DNA from: Psychroflexus gondwanensis ACAM 44
Lineage (GTDB): Bacteria; Bacteroidota; Bacteroidia; Flavobacteriales; Flavobacteriaceae
DNA: 64,000 nucleotides
Reading direction: 5' to 3'
Assembly: GCF_000355905.1 (NCBI RefSeq)
Contig: NZ_APLF01000011.1
Span: 18,136-82,135 of the forward strand
The notes below the pieces were generated by a model. That model did not search any database, was not told the DNA's origin, and was given only the letters and a program-made list of their open reading frames with translations. Made by a program: the position numbers and the translations under genes. This document shows, piece by piece, positions 44,842 to 53,688 of the stretch. Position 1 is the first letter of the stretch. Each line of letters opens with the position of its first letter.

Positions 44842-45675
44842 TTAGTCATCACCTAACATAGCAAAAAACTTATCTAGATTTGGCATAATCACGATTTGTG
44901 TTCTTCTGTTTTTTGCCATATTGTCTTTAGTACTGTTTGGTACTAAAGGATCATAACTAGATCTCCCAGCGACAATCAACTGCTCGGAAGCGACTCCAAA
45001 TTTATCTTCAAGTCGTCTCACAATTGCAGCACTTCTTCTAGCACTAAGATCCCAGTTATCTACAATATAACTATCCTTTTTTACAGTTCTACTGTCGGTG
45101 TGTCCTTCTACCAAAACTTCTAGGGAAGGCTCAGACTTTACAACTTCTGCAATTCTGGATAGGATTTCGTCTGCATCACTCCCAACTCTAAAGCTGCTGT
45201 CACCAAAAAGTAGGTTGTCGTCAATATTGATTTTCACCATAGTTTCTTCAATGGAAACGTTGAGGTCACCCACAGACTCTCCCATATTTTTAGAAATGTT
45301 GTGAGCAATAGCGATGTTCAACGAATCTTTTAAAGACTTAGCACCTGCGAGTTTAGCAGCAGGAACGTCTTTTAAAGTTTTTCGCATTGCAGCTTTGTTC
45401 TTTTCAGATAGGACTAAGCTTTCGTTTGGCACTTGCACCATCATTCCTTCTTTCTCTGTACTTAAGGAGGCTATTTTGTTATTGTAACGCTCCACGCGCA
45501 TTTCAATCTGCTCCATTTGATTTTCCAGATCTTCTTTTTCTACACGCGTTTGCATGAGCTCAGATTTCGTCTCATCCAAATTACCCTCTAGTTCTGTATA
45601 TTTCTTTTTGGATACACAGCTAGCAAGAATAGCAGATAGACTCACGGCCAAAAATAATGTTCTTTTTTTCATCAT
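44842..45675 (-). CDS. OmpA-family peptidoglycan-binding lipoprotein
   Basis: The 277-residue product has a lipobox signal (LFLAVSLSAILASCVSKK, Cys20), then a coiled coil of about 75 residues (TELEGNLDETKSELMQTRVEKEDLENQMEQIEMRVE) and a C-terminal OmpA domain: ILSRIAEVVKSEPSLEVLVEGHTDSR, NWDLSARRSAAIVRRLEDKFGVASEQLIVAGRSSYDP and AKNRRTQIVIMP with the diaminopimelate-binding Asp and Arg. It should tether the outer membrane to peptidoglycan. It has its own terminator (44784-44812). Confidence 0.93.
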   Translation of the reverse strand: MMKKRTLFLAVSLSAILASCVSKKKYTELEGNLDETKSELMQTRVEKEDLENQMEQIEMRVERYNNKIASLSTEKEGMMVQVPNESLVLSEKNKAAMRKTLKDVPAAKLAGAKSLKDSLNIAIAHNISKNMGESVGDLNVSIEETMVKINIDDNLLFGDSSFRVGSDADEILSRIAEVVKSEPSLEVLVEGHTDSRTVKKDSYIVDNWDLSARRSAAIVRRLEDKFGVASEQLIVAGRSSYDPLVPNSTKDNMAKNRRTQIVIMPNLDKFFAMLGDD

Positions 45676-45845
45676 AGTTTTATTTAAGTTGACGTAAATA
45701 ACGGCATTTTGCTAAAACATGTTGTCATGTGATACTTAGTATTTTGTTAAAATTAGTGAATAAAATCTAAAAGCATACAGTTATAAGCCTTTCTATACGA
45801 GGGTTTAAGGCCTGCCTTTGAAAAATAAATATCCTATATTTTATT

Positions 45846-46535
45846 TCAATTTTTGGACGAGATGTTATCCGGATAGTATTTTTTTAAGCGTTTTGGTGAA
45901 ACACCTAGTTTGAAAAGCATCACCAAAAGAAAGTCAACGGTGATTTGAAACATGAGTCCATTCTTTTGAAAACGTCGGCCGGAATTGACCACGGCTAGCT
46001 TAGACTTTTTAAAACGGCCTTCACGCCTTAGCCGATGTTGAATCTCGACATCTTCCATAAAGGGAATAGGTTTAAAACCATTGATGGTATCAAAAACACG
46101 TTTCTCAATAAACAGGGCATGGTCACCATAAGTGAAAAACTCAAGGTTCCATCGACTGAACCAAGTGTAGATTTTAAAAATAGGATTTGGGTCGTCCACA
46201 ACTAGTCTGAAACTGCCACCCACCGTATCCTTAGCTTTACAAAGTTCACAGATAGAGGCGTAGGCCTCCTTGGGGAGAAAGGTATCCGCATGAAGAAATA
46301 CCAAGATGTCTCCTTGTGAGTGTCTAGCCCCTAAATTCATTTGTAAGGCTCGACCTTTTGGAGCGCATAAACGCTTCACCTCTGGAAAGTCTTTTACGAT
46401 TTCTAAAGTTTGATCATTGCTCCCCCCATCAACCACAAGGATTTCAAAATTTCCCTTTAATTTTAAAGTATGCGTTAGGGTTTTTGCTATATGTGTTTCT
46501 TCGTTAAGGGTAGGTATGATGATACTAATAAGCAT
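45846..46535 (-). CDS. TIGR04283-type glycosyltransferase (arsenosugar-associated family)
   Basis: A 229-residue family 2 glycosyltransferase: ISIIIPTLNEETHIAKTLTH, EILVVDGGSNDQT, APKGRALQMNLGARHSQGDILVFLHADTFLP with the D-x-D-like HAD, VGGSFRL and PFMEDVEIQHRLRREGRF. The pattern AxGRAxQMNxGA is characteristic of TIGR04283, some members of which act in arsenosugar biosynthesis. No arsenic genes are adjacent, so another sugar-transfer role is equally likely. The next upstream gene is DUF456, 42 bp away on the same strand. Confidence 0.87.
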   Translation of the reverse strand: MLISIIIPTLNEETHIAKTLTHTLKLKGNFEILVVDGGSNDQTLEIVKDFPEVKRLCAPKGRALQMNLGARHSQGDILVFLHADTFLPKEAYASICELCKAKDTVGGSFRLVVDDPNPIFKIYTWFSRWNLEFFTYGDHALFIEKRVFDTINGFKPIPFMEDVEIQHRLRREGRFKKSKLAVVNSGRRFQKNGLMFQITVDFLLVMLFKLGVSPKRLKKYYPDNISSKN

Positions 46536-46577
46536 AAGGCAACAGGCTTCTTGGCGTTAAGCGAACTTAGATCAAAT

Positions 46578-47078
46578 TCAGAATAAAACAGCTCTATACT
46601 GAATGAGTTTGTACATAAAAATCACAAAAAACGATAAACTTGCCATTAGCTCCAAAACCGTAGACGTTAAAAAGCCTAGAAAAGATCCTAATGCAGCTTT
46701 TAAAGCGGGCTGACTTGCCTTTTTGGCAAAAACCACTTCACCTAGATAAGCCCCAACAAAGGGACCGATGAGAATTCCTAAAGGAATAGGAGTAAGGAGG
46801 CCCAACACAAGTCCAACTCCTGCACCATACATCCCAAATTTACTACCTCCTAGTTTTTTGGTTCCTAGAATAGGAATGATATAGTCTAGGATTAAAATGA
46901 CCAACGTGATTGCCAGTGTGATCCAAAGCAGACTGGAACTCACTTCAACTTCGGGAACCCAGAATAATAATAAAATCCCCAACCAGCTGATGATTAATCC
47001 GGGAACTACAGGAAGAACACTGCCTACCAGGCCAACAAGGCAACAGATAAACCCTAGGCTAACTAAAAGTATACTCAT
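46578..47078 (-). CDS. DUF456 membrane protein
   Basis: The 166-residue protein matches DUF456: SLGFICCLVGLVGSVLPVVPGLIISWLGILLLF, YIIPILGTKKLGGSKFGMYGAGVGLVLGLLTPIPLGILIGPFVGAYLGEVVF and a C-terminal membrane helix. It has about five membrane segments with Gly-zipper-like repeats. Function is not known. It is likely transcribed with the glycosyltransferase downstream and divergently from hemW. Confidence 0.87.
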   Translation of the reverse strand: MSILLVSLGFICCLVGLVGSVLPVVPGLIISWLGILLLFWVPEVEVSSSLLWITLAITLVILILDYIIPILGTKKLGGSKFGMYGAGVGLVLGLLTPIPLGILIGPFVGAYLGEVVFAKKASQPALKAALGSFLGFLTSTVLELMASLSFFVIFMYKLIQYRAVLF

Positions 47079-47133
47079 CGTGAAATTCTGTAAAATTGAA
47101 CTTAAAACTAAAGAATTAGCTCCACTAATCCCG

Positions 47134-47141
47134 TATTTTTG
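47134..47141 (+). promoter_or_regulatory. -7 promoter box of hemW
   Basis: TATTTTTG fits TAnnTTTG exactly and lies 15 bp before the hemW start codon. A TTA (47116-47118) rather than TTG lies near the -33 position. Confidence 0.5.
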
Positions 47142-47155
47142 TCAAAACTATTGAA

Positions 47156-48286
47156 ATGAGTTCACTTTATATTCATATTCCCTTTTGCAAACAAGCTTGT
47201 CATTACTGTGATTTTCACTTTTCGACCACCTTAAAGCACAAGTCTAAGCTGGTGAGGGCGATTTGCAAAGAACTCATCTTGCGGAAAACCGAACTCCCAG
47301 CAGCAGTAGAAAATATTTATTTTGGAGGAGGGACGCCTAGCTTATTATCACAAGAGGATTTAGACCTTATTTTTGAAACTATTTATGCGCATTATGAGGT
47401 TGTTGAGCAGCCAGAAATTACGCTGGAAGCCAATCCAGACGACTTAGATCTGGAGTACCTACAGATGCTGTACAAGACCAAAGTTAACAGGTTGAGTATT
47501 GGAGTGCAGTCCTTTTTTGAAGTGGATTTAAAATTGATGAACAGAGCTCACACTGCTGAAGAAGCGGAATCTTCTATTTTGCTTGCTAAACGGTTTTTTG
47601 ATAATATCTCAATCGACTTGATTTATGGTATTCCCGATATGGATGTGGAGCGTTGGAAAGCCAATCTAGCGAAGACTATAGAACTCGAAGTGCCCCATAT
47701 TTCTAGTTATGCCTTAACGGTGGAGCCCAACACACCCCTCAAGACGTTTATTGATAAAGAAATTATACCACCAGTAGACGACGATCTAGCCAAATTGCAT
47801 TTTGATATTTTGGTGGAAACGATGATGGCACATGGCTTTGAGAATTATGAATTCTCCAACTTTGGGAAACCTGGGTATTTCTCTCAAAATAATACGGCCT
47901 ATTGGACGGGCAAGTTTTATCTTGGCATTGGACCTTCGGCGCATAGTTTTGTCCATAACACCAGAAGTTGGAATATCAATAACAATCCAAAATACATCAA
48001 GGCTATAGAAGCAGATGAACTGCCTCACGAACAGGAAGTCTTGAGCACTACAGATCGTTATAACGAATATGTTATGACACGATTACGGACCAAATGGGGC
48101 GTGGATATGAAATATGTAGAAAAAGAATTTGGGTTGGTTTATGCAGCCTACCTAACAGAGCACCTGCAAGACTTTCGGCTGCGTGGTTTACTAGTGCTTA
48201 AAGACGACTTGCTTCAGGTGACGGGGGAAGGAAAATTCCTATCAGACGGGATTGCGTCAGAATTATTTATGCTCAACCTTAAATAG
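47156..48286 (+). CDS. hemW: Radical SAM heme chaperone HemW
   Basis: The 376-residue protein starts with LYIHIPFCKQACHYCDFHFS, the C-x-x-x-C-x-x-C motif for the SAM [4Fe-4S] cluster. It continues with ENIYFGGGTPSLLSQ, EITLEANPDD, INRLSIGVQSF-like VNRLSIGVQSFF, SIDLIYGIPDM, ISSYALTVEPNTPL and FSQNNTAYWTG. HemW resembles HemN but lacks its extra features and acts as a heme-trafficking chaperone. The fourth Cys of many HemW (CxF) is replaced by Asp-Phe here. Confidence 0.93.
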   Translation: MSSLYIHIPFCKQACHYCDFHFSTTLKHKSKLVRAICKELILRKTELPAAVENIYFGGGTPSLLSQEDLDLIFETIYAHYEVVEQPEITLEANPDDLDLEYLQMLYKTKVNRLSIGVQSFFEVDLKLMNRAHTAEEAESSILLAKRFFDNISIDLIYGIPDMDVERWKANLAKTIELEVPHISSYALTVEPNTPLKTFIDKEIIPPVDDDLAKLHFDILVETMMAHGFENYEFSNFGKPGYFSQNNTAYWTGKFYLGIGPSAHSFVHNTRSWNINNNPKYIKAIEADELPHEQEVLSTTDRYNEYVMTRLRTKWGVDMKYVEKEFGLVYAAYLTEHLQDFRLRGLLVLKDDLLQVTGEGKFLSDGIASELFMLNLK

Positions 48287-48321
48287 ATAGTGAAGTTGTG
48301 TCTACCCTTAAATCATGGCTT

Positions 48322-48702
48322 ATGAATATCGAAGAACTCAGAGACTATTGTTTAAGCCAGCCACAAGCTACCGAAGACTTTCCTTTCGACAAGGACACAC
48401 TAGCCTTTAAAGTAAAAGGTAAAATGTTTGCCCTCACCTCTTTGAAGAAGTGGGAAGCTGGTGATTATAGCATCAACTTAAAATGCGATCCTGCCAAAGC
48501 AATCGAGTACAGAGGAAAATATCCCGATGAGGTTTTTCCAGGGTATCACATGAACAAAAAGCATTGGAACACTGTGGTCGTAGGTGGCTCACAACTTTCT
48601 CCAAAATTCATCAAACACCTAATCAATCATAGTTATGAGTTGGTGGTGAGTAAACTTCCAAAATCTAAACGAGAAGGATTGATCCATAAGCCCGGAAGAT
48701 AA
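48322..48702 (+). CDS. MmcQ/YjbR family protein
   Basis: ATG 48322 (MNIEELRDYCLSQPQATEDFPF) gives 126 residues; an upstream GTG at 48298 would add eight. The YjbR signature is clear: EDFPFDKDTLAFKVKGKMFALTSL, KCDPAKAIEYRGKYPDEVFPGYHMNKKHWNTVVVGGSQLSPKFIKHLINHSYELVVSKLPK. The family has a double-winged DNA-binding-like fold of unknown role. It follows hemW closely, so it is probably in its operon. Confidence 0.9.
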   Translation: MNIEELRDYCLSQPQATEDFPFDKDTLAFKVKGKMFALTSLKKWEAGDYSINLKCDPAKAIEYRGKYPDEVFPGYHMNKKHWNTVVVGGSQLSPKFIKHLINHSYELVVSKLPKSKREGLIHKPGR

Positions 48703-48740
48703 ACATCATCATTTCATAGCAGCAGATAGTTCAATAACTC

Positions 48741-48748
48741 TATTTTTG
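48741..48748 (+). promoter_or_regulatory. -7 promoter box of the MutS-like gene
   Basis: TATTTTTG, a full TAnnTTTG match, begins 26 bp before ATG 48767. No TTG is seen at the -33 position. Confidence 0.45.
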
Positions 48749-48766
48749 CAATTCAATTTTATACTT

Positions 48767-50539
48767 ATGCCCACACCAGGATCTATTTATTCTGAATTTA
48801 TTTCTCGATATACCACAGATTTAAAAGCAATAAAAACTCAATTGCTGTGGTCCAGCATGCTGCGCTTAGCCGTATTTCTAGCGATAGCCTTTGCGATGTA
48901 CTTTTTTTGGTCCTCCACAAGAGTCGTCATTGGCTCTGTGATACTTGGAATTGTACTGTTTTTGATTTTAGTCACAAGACACTCTAAAATCCAGTATAAA
49001 AAAGCAAAGTTGAAAGCTTTGCTTCAACTCAACCAAACCGAACTTCGGGTTTTAGACCGTGAGTTTTCTGACTTACCCACAGGAGAAGTCTATAAAAATC
49101 CAGAGCATGCCTTTAGTCAGGATATCGATATTTTCGGGAAACATTCCTTTTTTCAATACCTCAATAGAACAGCATTAAAAGAGGGAGAGGAAAATTTGGC
49201 TTCCAAATTGACCTCAAATTCTATAAACGACATCGAGCTCAAACAAGACTCTATTAAAGAGTTAGCCGAAAAAGTGGAGTTGAGACAACACTTTACTGCC
49301 GATGCGATTTTGGTGGATACGGAAACCAAGGCAGACAGCATTGTAAAATGGATTACCGCTTACCAGCGTTTTGTTCCTAAGGTGATGACTTGGTTACCAA
49401 AGGTCTTTTCAGTGCTATCTTTAGCTGTTATTATTGGTTATTTTTTCAATGTCCTCAGCGGTGCTCAACTTTTGCTTTGGTTCTTGATTGGTTTAGGAAT
49501 TACAGGTTTTTTCTTGAAACGCATCAATGAATTGTCTAGTCATGTGAGCCAGGCGCAGAGCACCTTTCAGCAGTATTTCAAACTATTAAAATTTATCGAA
49601 GATGCTGAATTTAATTCGAGTTTACTTCAATCCTTTCAGTCAAAAATCCATTCAGATTCAGCTAAAGCGAGTCAGATTTTGAAAGTACTTTCAAAACATA
49701 TCGATGGCCTTGACCAAAGGAATAATATTTTACTCGGTATTGTTTTAAATGGATTTATGCTTCGTGATCTTACGCAATCTCTTAAGATTGAAAACTGGAT
49801 CGCCCAACATGCTTCTCAGGTTGAAAGTTGGTTTGAAGTGATCGCTGAGATCGATGCCTATAATAGTTTGGCCAATTTCCAATTCAACCACCCAGATTAT
49901 GTTTTCCCTAGCATAAAGGACTCAGGAAGCTTCACCAAAACTGTAGGTGCTGTTCATCCTTTGATAGACCCTAAAGACGCGGTACGCAATGATTTTGAAA
50001 TTAAAGACAATCAGTTTTTTATCATTACGGGAGCCAACATGGCTGGGAAGAGTACCTTCTTGAGAACAGTTTCTACACAAATCGTTATGTCCAATGTAGG
50101 CTTGCCCGTCTGTGCAAAATACTGTGAGTATGTTCCTACAAAATTGATCACCAGCATGAGAACGGTCGATTCTCTCGCCGACGAAGCCTCTTATTTCTTC
50201 GCTGAATTAACTCGACTCAAATACATTGTAGATAAAATCCAAACCGATAAGTATTTTATTGTTTTAGATGAAATTTTAAAAGGCACCAACTCTACAGATA
50301 AAGCCATTGGCTCCAGAAAATTTGTGGAGCGTTTAGTCAAAGCCAATGCTATTGGGATTATTGCAACTCATGATCTAAGCCTCTGTGAGGTTGCTGATGA
50401 ATTACCACAGGTTCAGAATTATTATTTTGATGCTGAAATCATCAACGACGAACTCAATTTTGACTATACCCTTAAAAATGGAATATGCCAAAACATGAAT
50501 GCCTCGTTTTTACTTAAGAAAATGAATATTGTGGAGTAA
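48767..50539 (+). CDS. MutS-family ATPase (short, membrane-anchored)
   Basis: ATG 48767 gives 590 residues. Two hydrophobic helices near the N-terminus (RLAVFLAIAFAMYFFW, IGSVILGIVLFLILV) and two more around 215-260 suggest a membrane-bound form. The C-terminal ATPase has Walker A GANMAGKSTFLRT, motif DEASYFFAELTRLKYI, Walker B FIVLDEILKGTNSTDK and THD. It lacks the mismatch-recognition domain of MutS. Such short MutS-like proteins are common in flavobacteria; a repair role is not shown. Confidence 0.9.
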   Translation: MPTPGSIYSEFISRYTTDLKAIKTQLLWSSMLRLAVFLAIAFAMYFFWSSTRVVIGSVILGIVLFLILVTRHSKIQYKKAKLKALLQLNQTELRVLDREFSDLPTGEVYKNPEHAFSQDIDIFGKHSFFQYLNRTALKEGEENLASKLTSNSINDIELKQDSIKELAEKVELRQHFTADAILVDTETKADSIVKWITAYQRFVPKVMTWLPKVFSVLSLAVIIGYFFNVLSGAQLLLWFLIGLGITGFFLKRINELSSHVSQAQSTFQQYFKLLKFIEDAEFNSSLLQSFQSKIHSDSAKASQILKVLSKHIDGLDQRNNILLGIVLNGFMLRDLTQSLKIENWIAQHASQVESWFEVIAEIDAYNSLANFQFNHPDYVFPSIKDSGSFTKTVGAVHPLIDPKDAVRNDFEIKDNQFFIITGANMAGKSTFLRTVSTQIVMSNVGLPVCAKYCEYVPTKLITSMRTVDSLADEASYFFAELTRLKYIVDKIQTDKYFIVLDEILKGTNSTDKAIGSRKFVERLVKANAIGIIATHDLSLCEVADELPQVQNYYFDAEIINDELNFDYTLKNGICQNMNASFLLKKMNIVE

Positions 50540-50547
50540 ACTAAGCC

Positions 50548-51102
50548 TTACTTTTTGACCCGCTTTTCGTTTTGCTTGATAAAGGCATCCCAACCGGTAT
50601 AGGATTTTCCTAGCTCAGGCTTACTGCTATTATAAAAATGACATACGGCTGCTGCAAGTCCATCGGTAGAGTCCAAATTTTTGGGAAGCTCTTTGATTTT
50701 TAGCATTTGCTGTAGCATTTTAGCGACCTGTTCTTTACTGGCATTTCCGTTTCCTGTAATGGCCATTTTAATTTTCTTGGGCAGATATTCTGTAATGGGG
50801 ACTTGTCTAGATAAGCCTGCTGCCATAGCGACTCCTTGCGCCCGCCCAAGTTTCAACATGGATTGGACATTTTTACCAAAAAAAGGCGCCTCAATAGCAA
50901 TTTCATCGGGATGGTAGGTATCGATAAGATCGATGGTTCGGTCAAAAATCAGTTTGAGTTTAGTGTAAGGATCATCGTATTTTTTGAGCATTAGTTCATT
51001 GAGTTGAATAAACTTCATCTTGTTATTGACAATCTCTATGACACCAAATCCCATGATAGTGGTACCTGGATCTATGCCTAAAATAATTCTTTCTGTCGCC
51101 AA
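50548..51102 (-). CDS. ruvC: Holliday junction endodeoxyribonuclease RuvC
   Basis: The 184-residue protein starts with IILGIDPGTTIMGFGVIEI, containing the first catalytic Asp, and continues with EIAIEAPFFGKNVQSMLKLGRAQGVAMAAG (Glu) and GNGNASKEQVAKMLQQML, ending DSTDGLAAAVCHFYN with the last Asp pair. It resolves Holliday junctions with RuvAB. It is convergent with the MutS-like gene (8-bp gap) and divergent from the flippase-like gene. Confidence 0.95.
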   Translation of the reverse strand: MATERIILGIDPGTTIMGFGVIEIVNNKMKFIQLNELMLKKYDDPYTKLKLIFDRTIDLIDTYHPDEIAIEAPFFGKNVQSMLKLGRAQGVAMAAGLSRQVPITEYLPKKIKMAITGNGNASKEQVAKMLQQMLKIKELPKNLDSTDGLAAAVCHFYNSSKPELGKSYTGWDAFIKQNEKRVKK

Positions 51103-51129
51103 TCGCTTATTTATTCGTTATTTTGTAAT

Positions 51130-52074
51130 GTGAAATTCCCTTACAAAACTAAGCAATTCTGGACGTTAGCTATCAAATTTTTGATAGTAAGTCTAAGTTT
51201 TATCGTGATTTATAAATTTATCCAAGAGGTTCCAAACTCAGATTGGCAACTGATTTATAATTCTTCACAGCTTTTTATATTACTGGGGATAGGAGGGTTT
51301 TTCTCTCTATTGAATTGGCTATTAGAAGGCTATAAGTGGAAAATTTTAGTCGATACCATAAGTCAGATTAGCGGGATTGAAGCCTTGTCGGAAAGCTTAA
51401 AAGCCCATGCAGTAAGTATAATTACCCCCAATAAAATTGGTGAATTTGGTGCGAAAGCTAGTTTTTATAAAGCTTCTTTACGGAAACAGATTCTTAAGCT
51501 CACCCTCACAGGCCAGGTTTACCAGTTGATAGCTACTGTTCTCTTTGGAGCTTTAGGGATAAGTGTAATGTTTTCTGAATTCTCTCCAGAATTGCAAATC
51601 ACTTTGGTGATGGTTTTGGGAGCGATGGCTTTAGGAATTCTAGGCCTTTTTTGGCTGAATTCTAGGCGCCGGTGGATAAGACAACTCCAAGCCTATCTTA
51701 AGTCGTTGTCTAGGTTATCAGATTCTAGCCATACTCAGGTGTTGATATGGTCGGTGTTGAGGTATGGGTGCTTTAGTCATCAGTTTTTTGTGCTGTTGTT
51801 GCTCTTTCAACCTGAGTTGAATTATCTGGAAATCATGCCGATCATCTTTTCCATCTATCTCATTACTTCCATGGTTCCCACGATTTTGATCTTGGATGCG
51901 AGTCTAAAAGCTGGAGTGAGTTTGGTCTTACTCTCTGCTTACCTAGCTCCCGACTATATTCTGGTGACCAGCGTCTTAATGTGGATCTTCAATTTTGGAA
52001 TTCCTGCTGTTATCGGAAATGTGTTATTGTTAAAAAGGTCAAGGCCGGCTTGGTTTCTAACTTCCAAAGTATGA
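51130..52074 (+). CDS. Flippase-like (LPG synthase-type membrane domain) protein
   Basis: A GTG start at 51130 is used; no ATG fits the frame. The 314 residues have about eight hydrophobic spans. LNWLLEGYKWKILVDTISQISGIEALSESLKAHAVSIITPNKIGEFGAKASFYK is the core of the lysylphosphatidylglycerol synthase/UPF0104 flippase-like family, with the conserved Pro-Asn-Arg-like P-N-K-x-G-E-F motif. It probably moves a lipid-linked substrate. The stop overlaps the start of the glycosyltransferase by 3 bp, so they act as a pair. Confidence 0.83.
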   Translation: MKFPYKTKQFWTLAIKFLIVSLSFIVIYKFIQEVPNSDWQLIYNSSQLFILLGIGGFFSLLNWLLEGYKWKILVDTISQISGIEALSESLKAHAVSIITPNKIGEFGAKASFYKASLRKQILKLTLTGQVYQLIATVLFGALGISVMFSEFSPELQITLVMVLGAMALGILGLFWLNSRRRWIRQLQAYLKSLSRLSDSSHTQVLIWSVLRYGCFSHQFFVLLLLFQPELNYLEIMPIIFSIYLITSMVPTILILDASLKAGVSLVLLSAYLAPDYILVTSVLMWIFNFGIPAVIGNVLLLKRSRPAWFLTSKV

Positions 52075-53204
52075 TTTGGATTCTTGTATTTTATGGAATT
52101 TTAGGTCTCTATTTTATGTTTATAGGAGGGATGGGAATAGGTTTATCTAGGCTTCAAAAGAAATCATTTTTGGCCTATCTATCACCGAAGACTCAGTTTT
52201 CTATTGTAGTTCCTATGCGAAACGAAGCAGGCTCTATTCTGAAATTGCTCGAGTCCATTTCAGAGGTATCTTATCCTTCAGGTTTGTTTGAAGTTTTTAT
52301 TGTAGATGACGATTCTTTGGACGAATCTTGGACACAGGTAAGGCGCTTTCAAGCTCAACATCGGGAGATAAAAATTTACCTTTTATCCAATTCAGAAGGG
52401 AAGTTTACACCTAAAAAAAATGCTATTCATAAAGCTGTTCAGCTAGCTCATACTGATTATATTCTTACCACGGATGCAGATGTTCAGGTGCCTGAGTATT
52501 GGTTGAAAGAGTTCGATGCATGCTTGCAAACCACAGATGCTAAGTTGGTTGCTGGAGGGGTGGTGGTGAGTCAAAATAGATCGTTTTTATCGGTCTATCA
52601 GCACTATGATATGTTGAGTTTACAGGCTTTTGGCTTGGCGAGTTTTGCTTATAAGAAGCCGGTGATCTGCAATGGTGCTAATTTATGCTATGATAAGAAA
52701 GCCTATCTGCAAGCAGAGGTGTATAAAGGCTATGAGCAGGTGGCTAGTGGTGATGATGTGTTTACACTACAAAGCCTTAGACAAAACGGCTTTAAAATTG
52801 AATTTTTAAGCAGTTCTTCTTCTGTGGTATGGACAGAGCCCGTAAAGTCGTTTTCAGGCTTATGGCAACAGCGTAAACGTTGGGCTAAAAAAACAGCTTC
52901 TGTAGATAGTCATTATGTGATAGGAGTAGGGATTCTCGTGACTTTGGTTCAGCTCACTTTTGTCGTTGCTTTGGTGTTAGGCTTTTGGGATACGCGTTTT
53001 TTTGGATTTGTGGTTACAGCATTTATGGTGAAGTTGGCTATCGATGGTTGGTATTTGTCCAAAATGGCTAAGATGCAAAACCTGATATTTTGCTGGACAG
53101 ACTTTTTGAAGGTGAGCCTTGTCTACCCTTTTTTAACGCTTTTATTCTCCTTGTCCAGTCTCTCTGGAAGTTTCGAATGGAAAGGCCGTCGGTTTTCGAA
53201 GTAA
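52071..53204 (+). CDS. Membrane-anchored glycosyltransferase (family 2)
   Basis: The start ATG 52071 (MIWILVFYGILGLYFMFIGG) overlaps the previous stop (ATGA); a longer frame would start inside the upstream gene. The 377-residue protein has an N-terminal membrane helix, then FSIVVPMRNEAGSILKLLESI, EVFIVDDDSLDESW, ILTTDADVQVPEYWL with the D-x-D, VICNGANLCYDKKAYLQ, SGDDVFTLQSLRQNGF, and the Q-x-x-R-W-like QQRKRWAKKT, ending in two to three membrane helices. It is a processive-type GT2 probably supplying the lipid-linked sugar handled by the coupled flippase-like protein. Confidence 0.9.
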   Translation: MIWILVFYGILGLYFMFIGGMGIGLSRLQKKSFLAYLSPKTQFSIVVPMRNEAGSILKLLESISEVSYPSGLFEVFIVDDDSLDESWTQVRRFQAQHREIKIYLLSNSEGKFTPKKNAIHKAVQLAHTDYILTTDADVQVPEYWLKEFDACLQTTDAKLVAGGVVVSQNRSFLSVYQHYDMLSLQAFGLASFAYKKPVICNGANLCYDKKAYLQAEVYKGYEQVASGDDVFTLQSLRQNGFKIEFLSSSSSVVWTEPVKSFSGLWQQRKRWAKKTASVDSHYVIGVGILVTLVQLTFVVALVLGFWDTRFFGFVVTAFMVKLAIDGWYLSKMAKMQNLIFCWTDFLKVSLVYPFLTLLFSLSSLSGSFEWKGRRFSK

Positions 53205-53675
53205 TTATTGTAAAATAATAGGAATTTGAGTACGTAGAACAATGGGAACACTCCTCTTTTGTGCGGGATAGGCTTCGGGAAGTTGAAAAATAGCTTCTTC
53301 TAGCCATGAATTGATCTGCGGGTTTTTTAATTTGACTTGATCGGGAATAACGACCTGTTGTATAGAGGTTTTCCCTTCGACATTGATAAATAAATCTACC
53401 AGAATCGTGTCTTGTTCCTTGTTGGAGGTTGAGATTTCCTCTTGACTTAAGCGTAAACTGATACTGTTTTTGATTTCATCTTCAAAGCAAGTTTTACTCT
53501 CTGCTTTTGAAGTGACTACTCCACAGGTTTGGAAGGTCGGGTAAAAATCAACTTCTTTCCAATTAATAGAATTGAGTTCCTGTTCCAAGATTTCATCTGC
53601 CGATTGCTTTTTGAAATTGAAATCTTTACAAGATAAAAGGCTAAGTATAAGAAAAAGGGTTAACCACCGATTCAT
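53205..53675 (-). CDS. Hypothetical lipoprotein with TonB-like C-terminus
   Basis: The 156-residue product has a lipobox (LFLILSLLSCKDF, Cys16). The region EDEIKNSISLRLSQEEISTSNKEQDTILVDLFINVEGKTSIQQVVIPDQ, then INSWLEEAIFQLPEAYPAQKRSVPIVLRTQIPIIL, resembles the energy-transducer TonB C-terminal fold found in many Bacteroidota lipoproteins. There are two Cys in FQTCGVVTSKAESKTCFE. It is convergent with the glycosyltransferase (adjacent stops) and 13 bp downstream of the next gene. Confidence 0.75.
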   Translation of the reverse strand: MNRWLTLFLILSLLSCKDFNFKKQSADEILEQELNSINWKEVDFYPTFQTCGVVTSKAESKTCFEDEIKNSISLRLSQEEISTSNKEQDTILVDLFINVEGKTSIQQVVIPDQVKLKNPQINSWLEEAIFQLPEAYPAQKRSVPIVLRTQIPIILQ

Positions 53676-53688
53676 ATAGTAAATGTAA

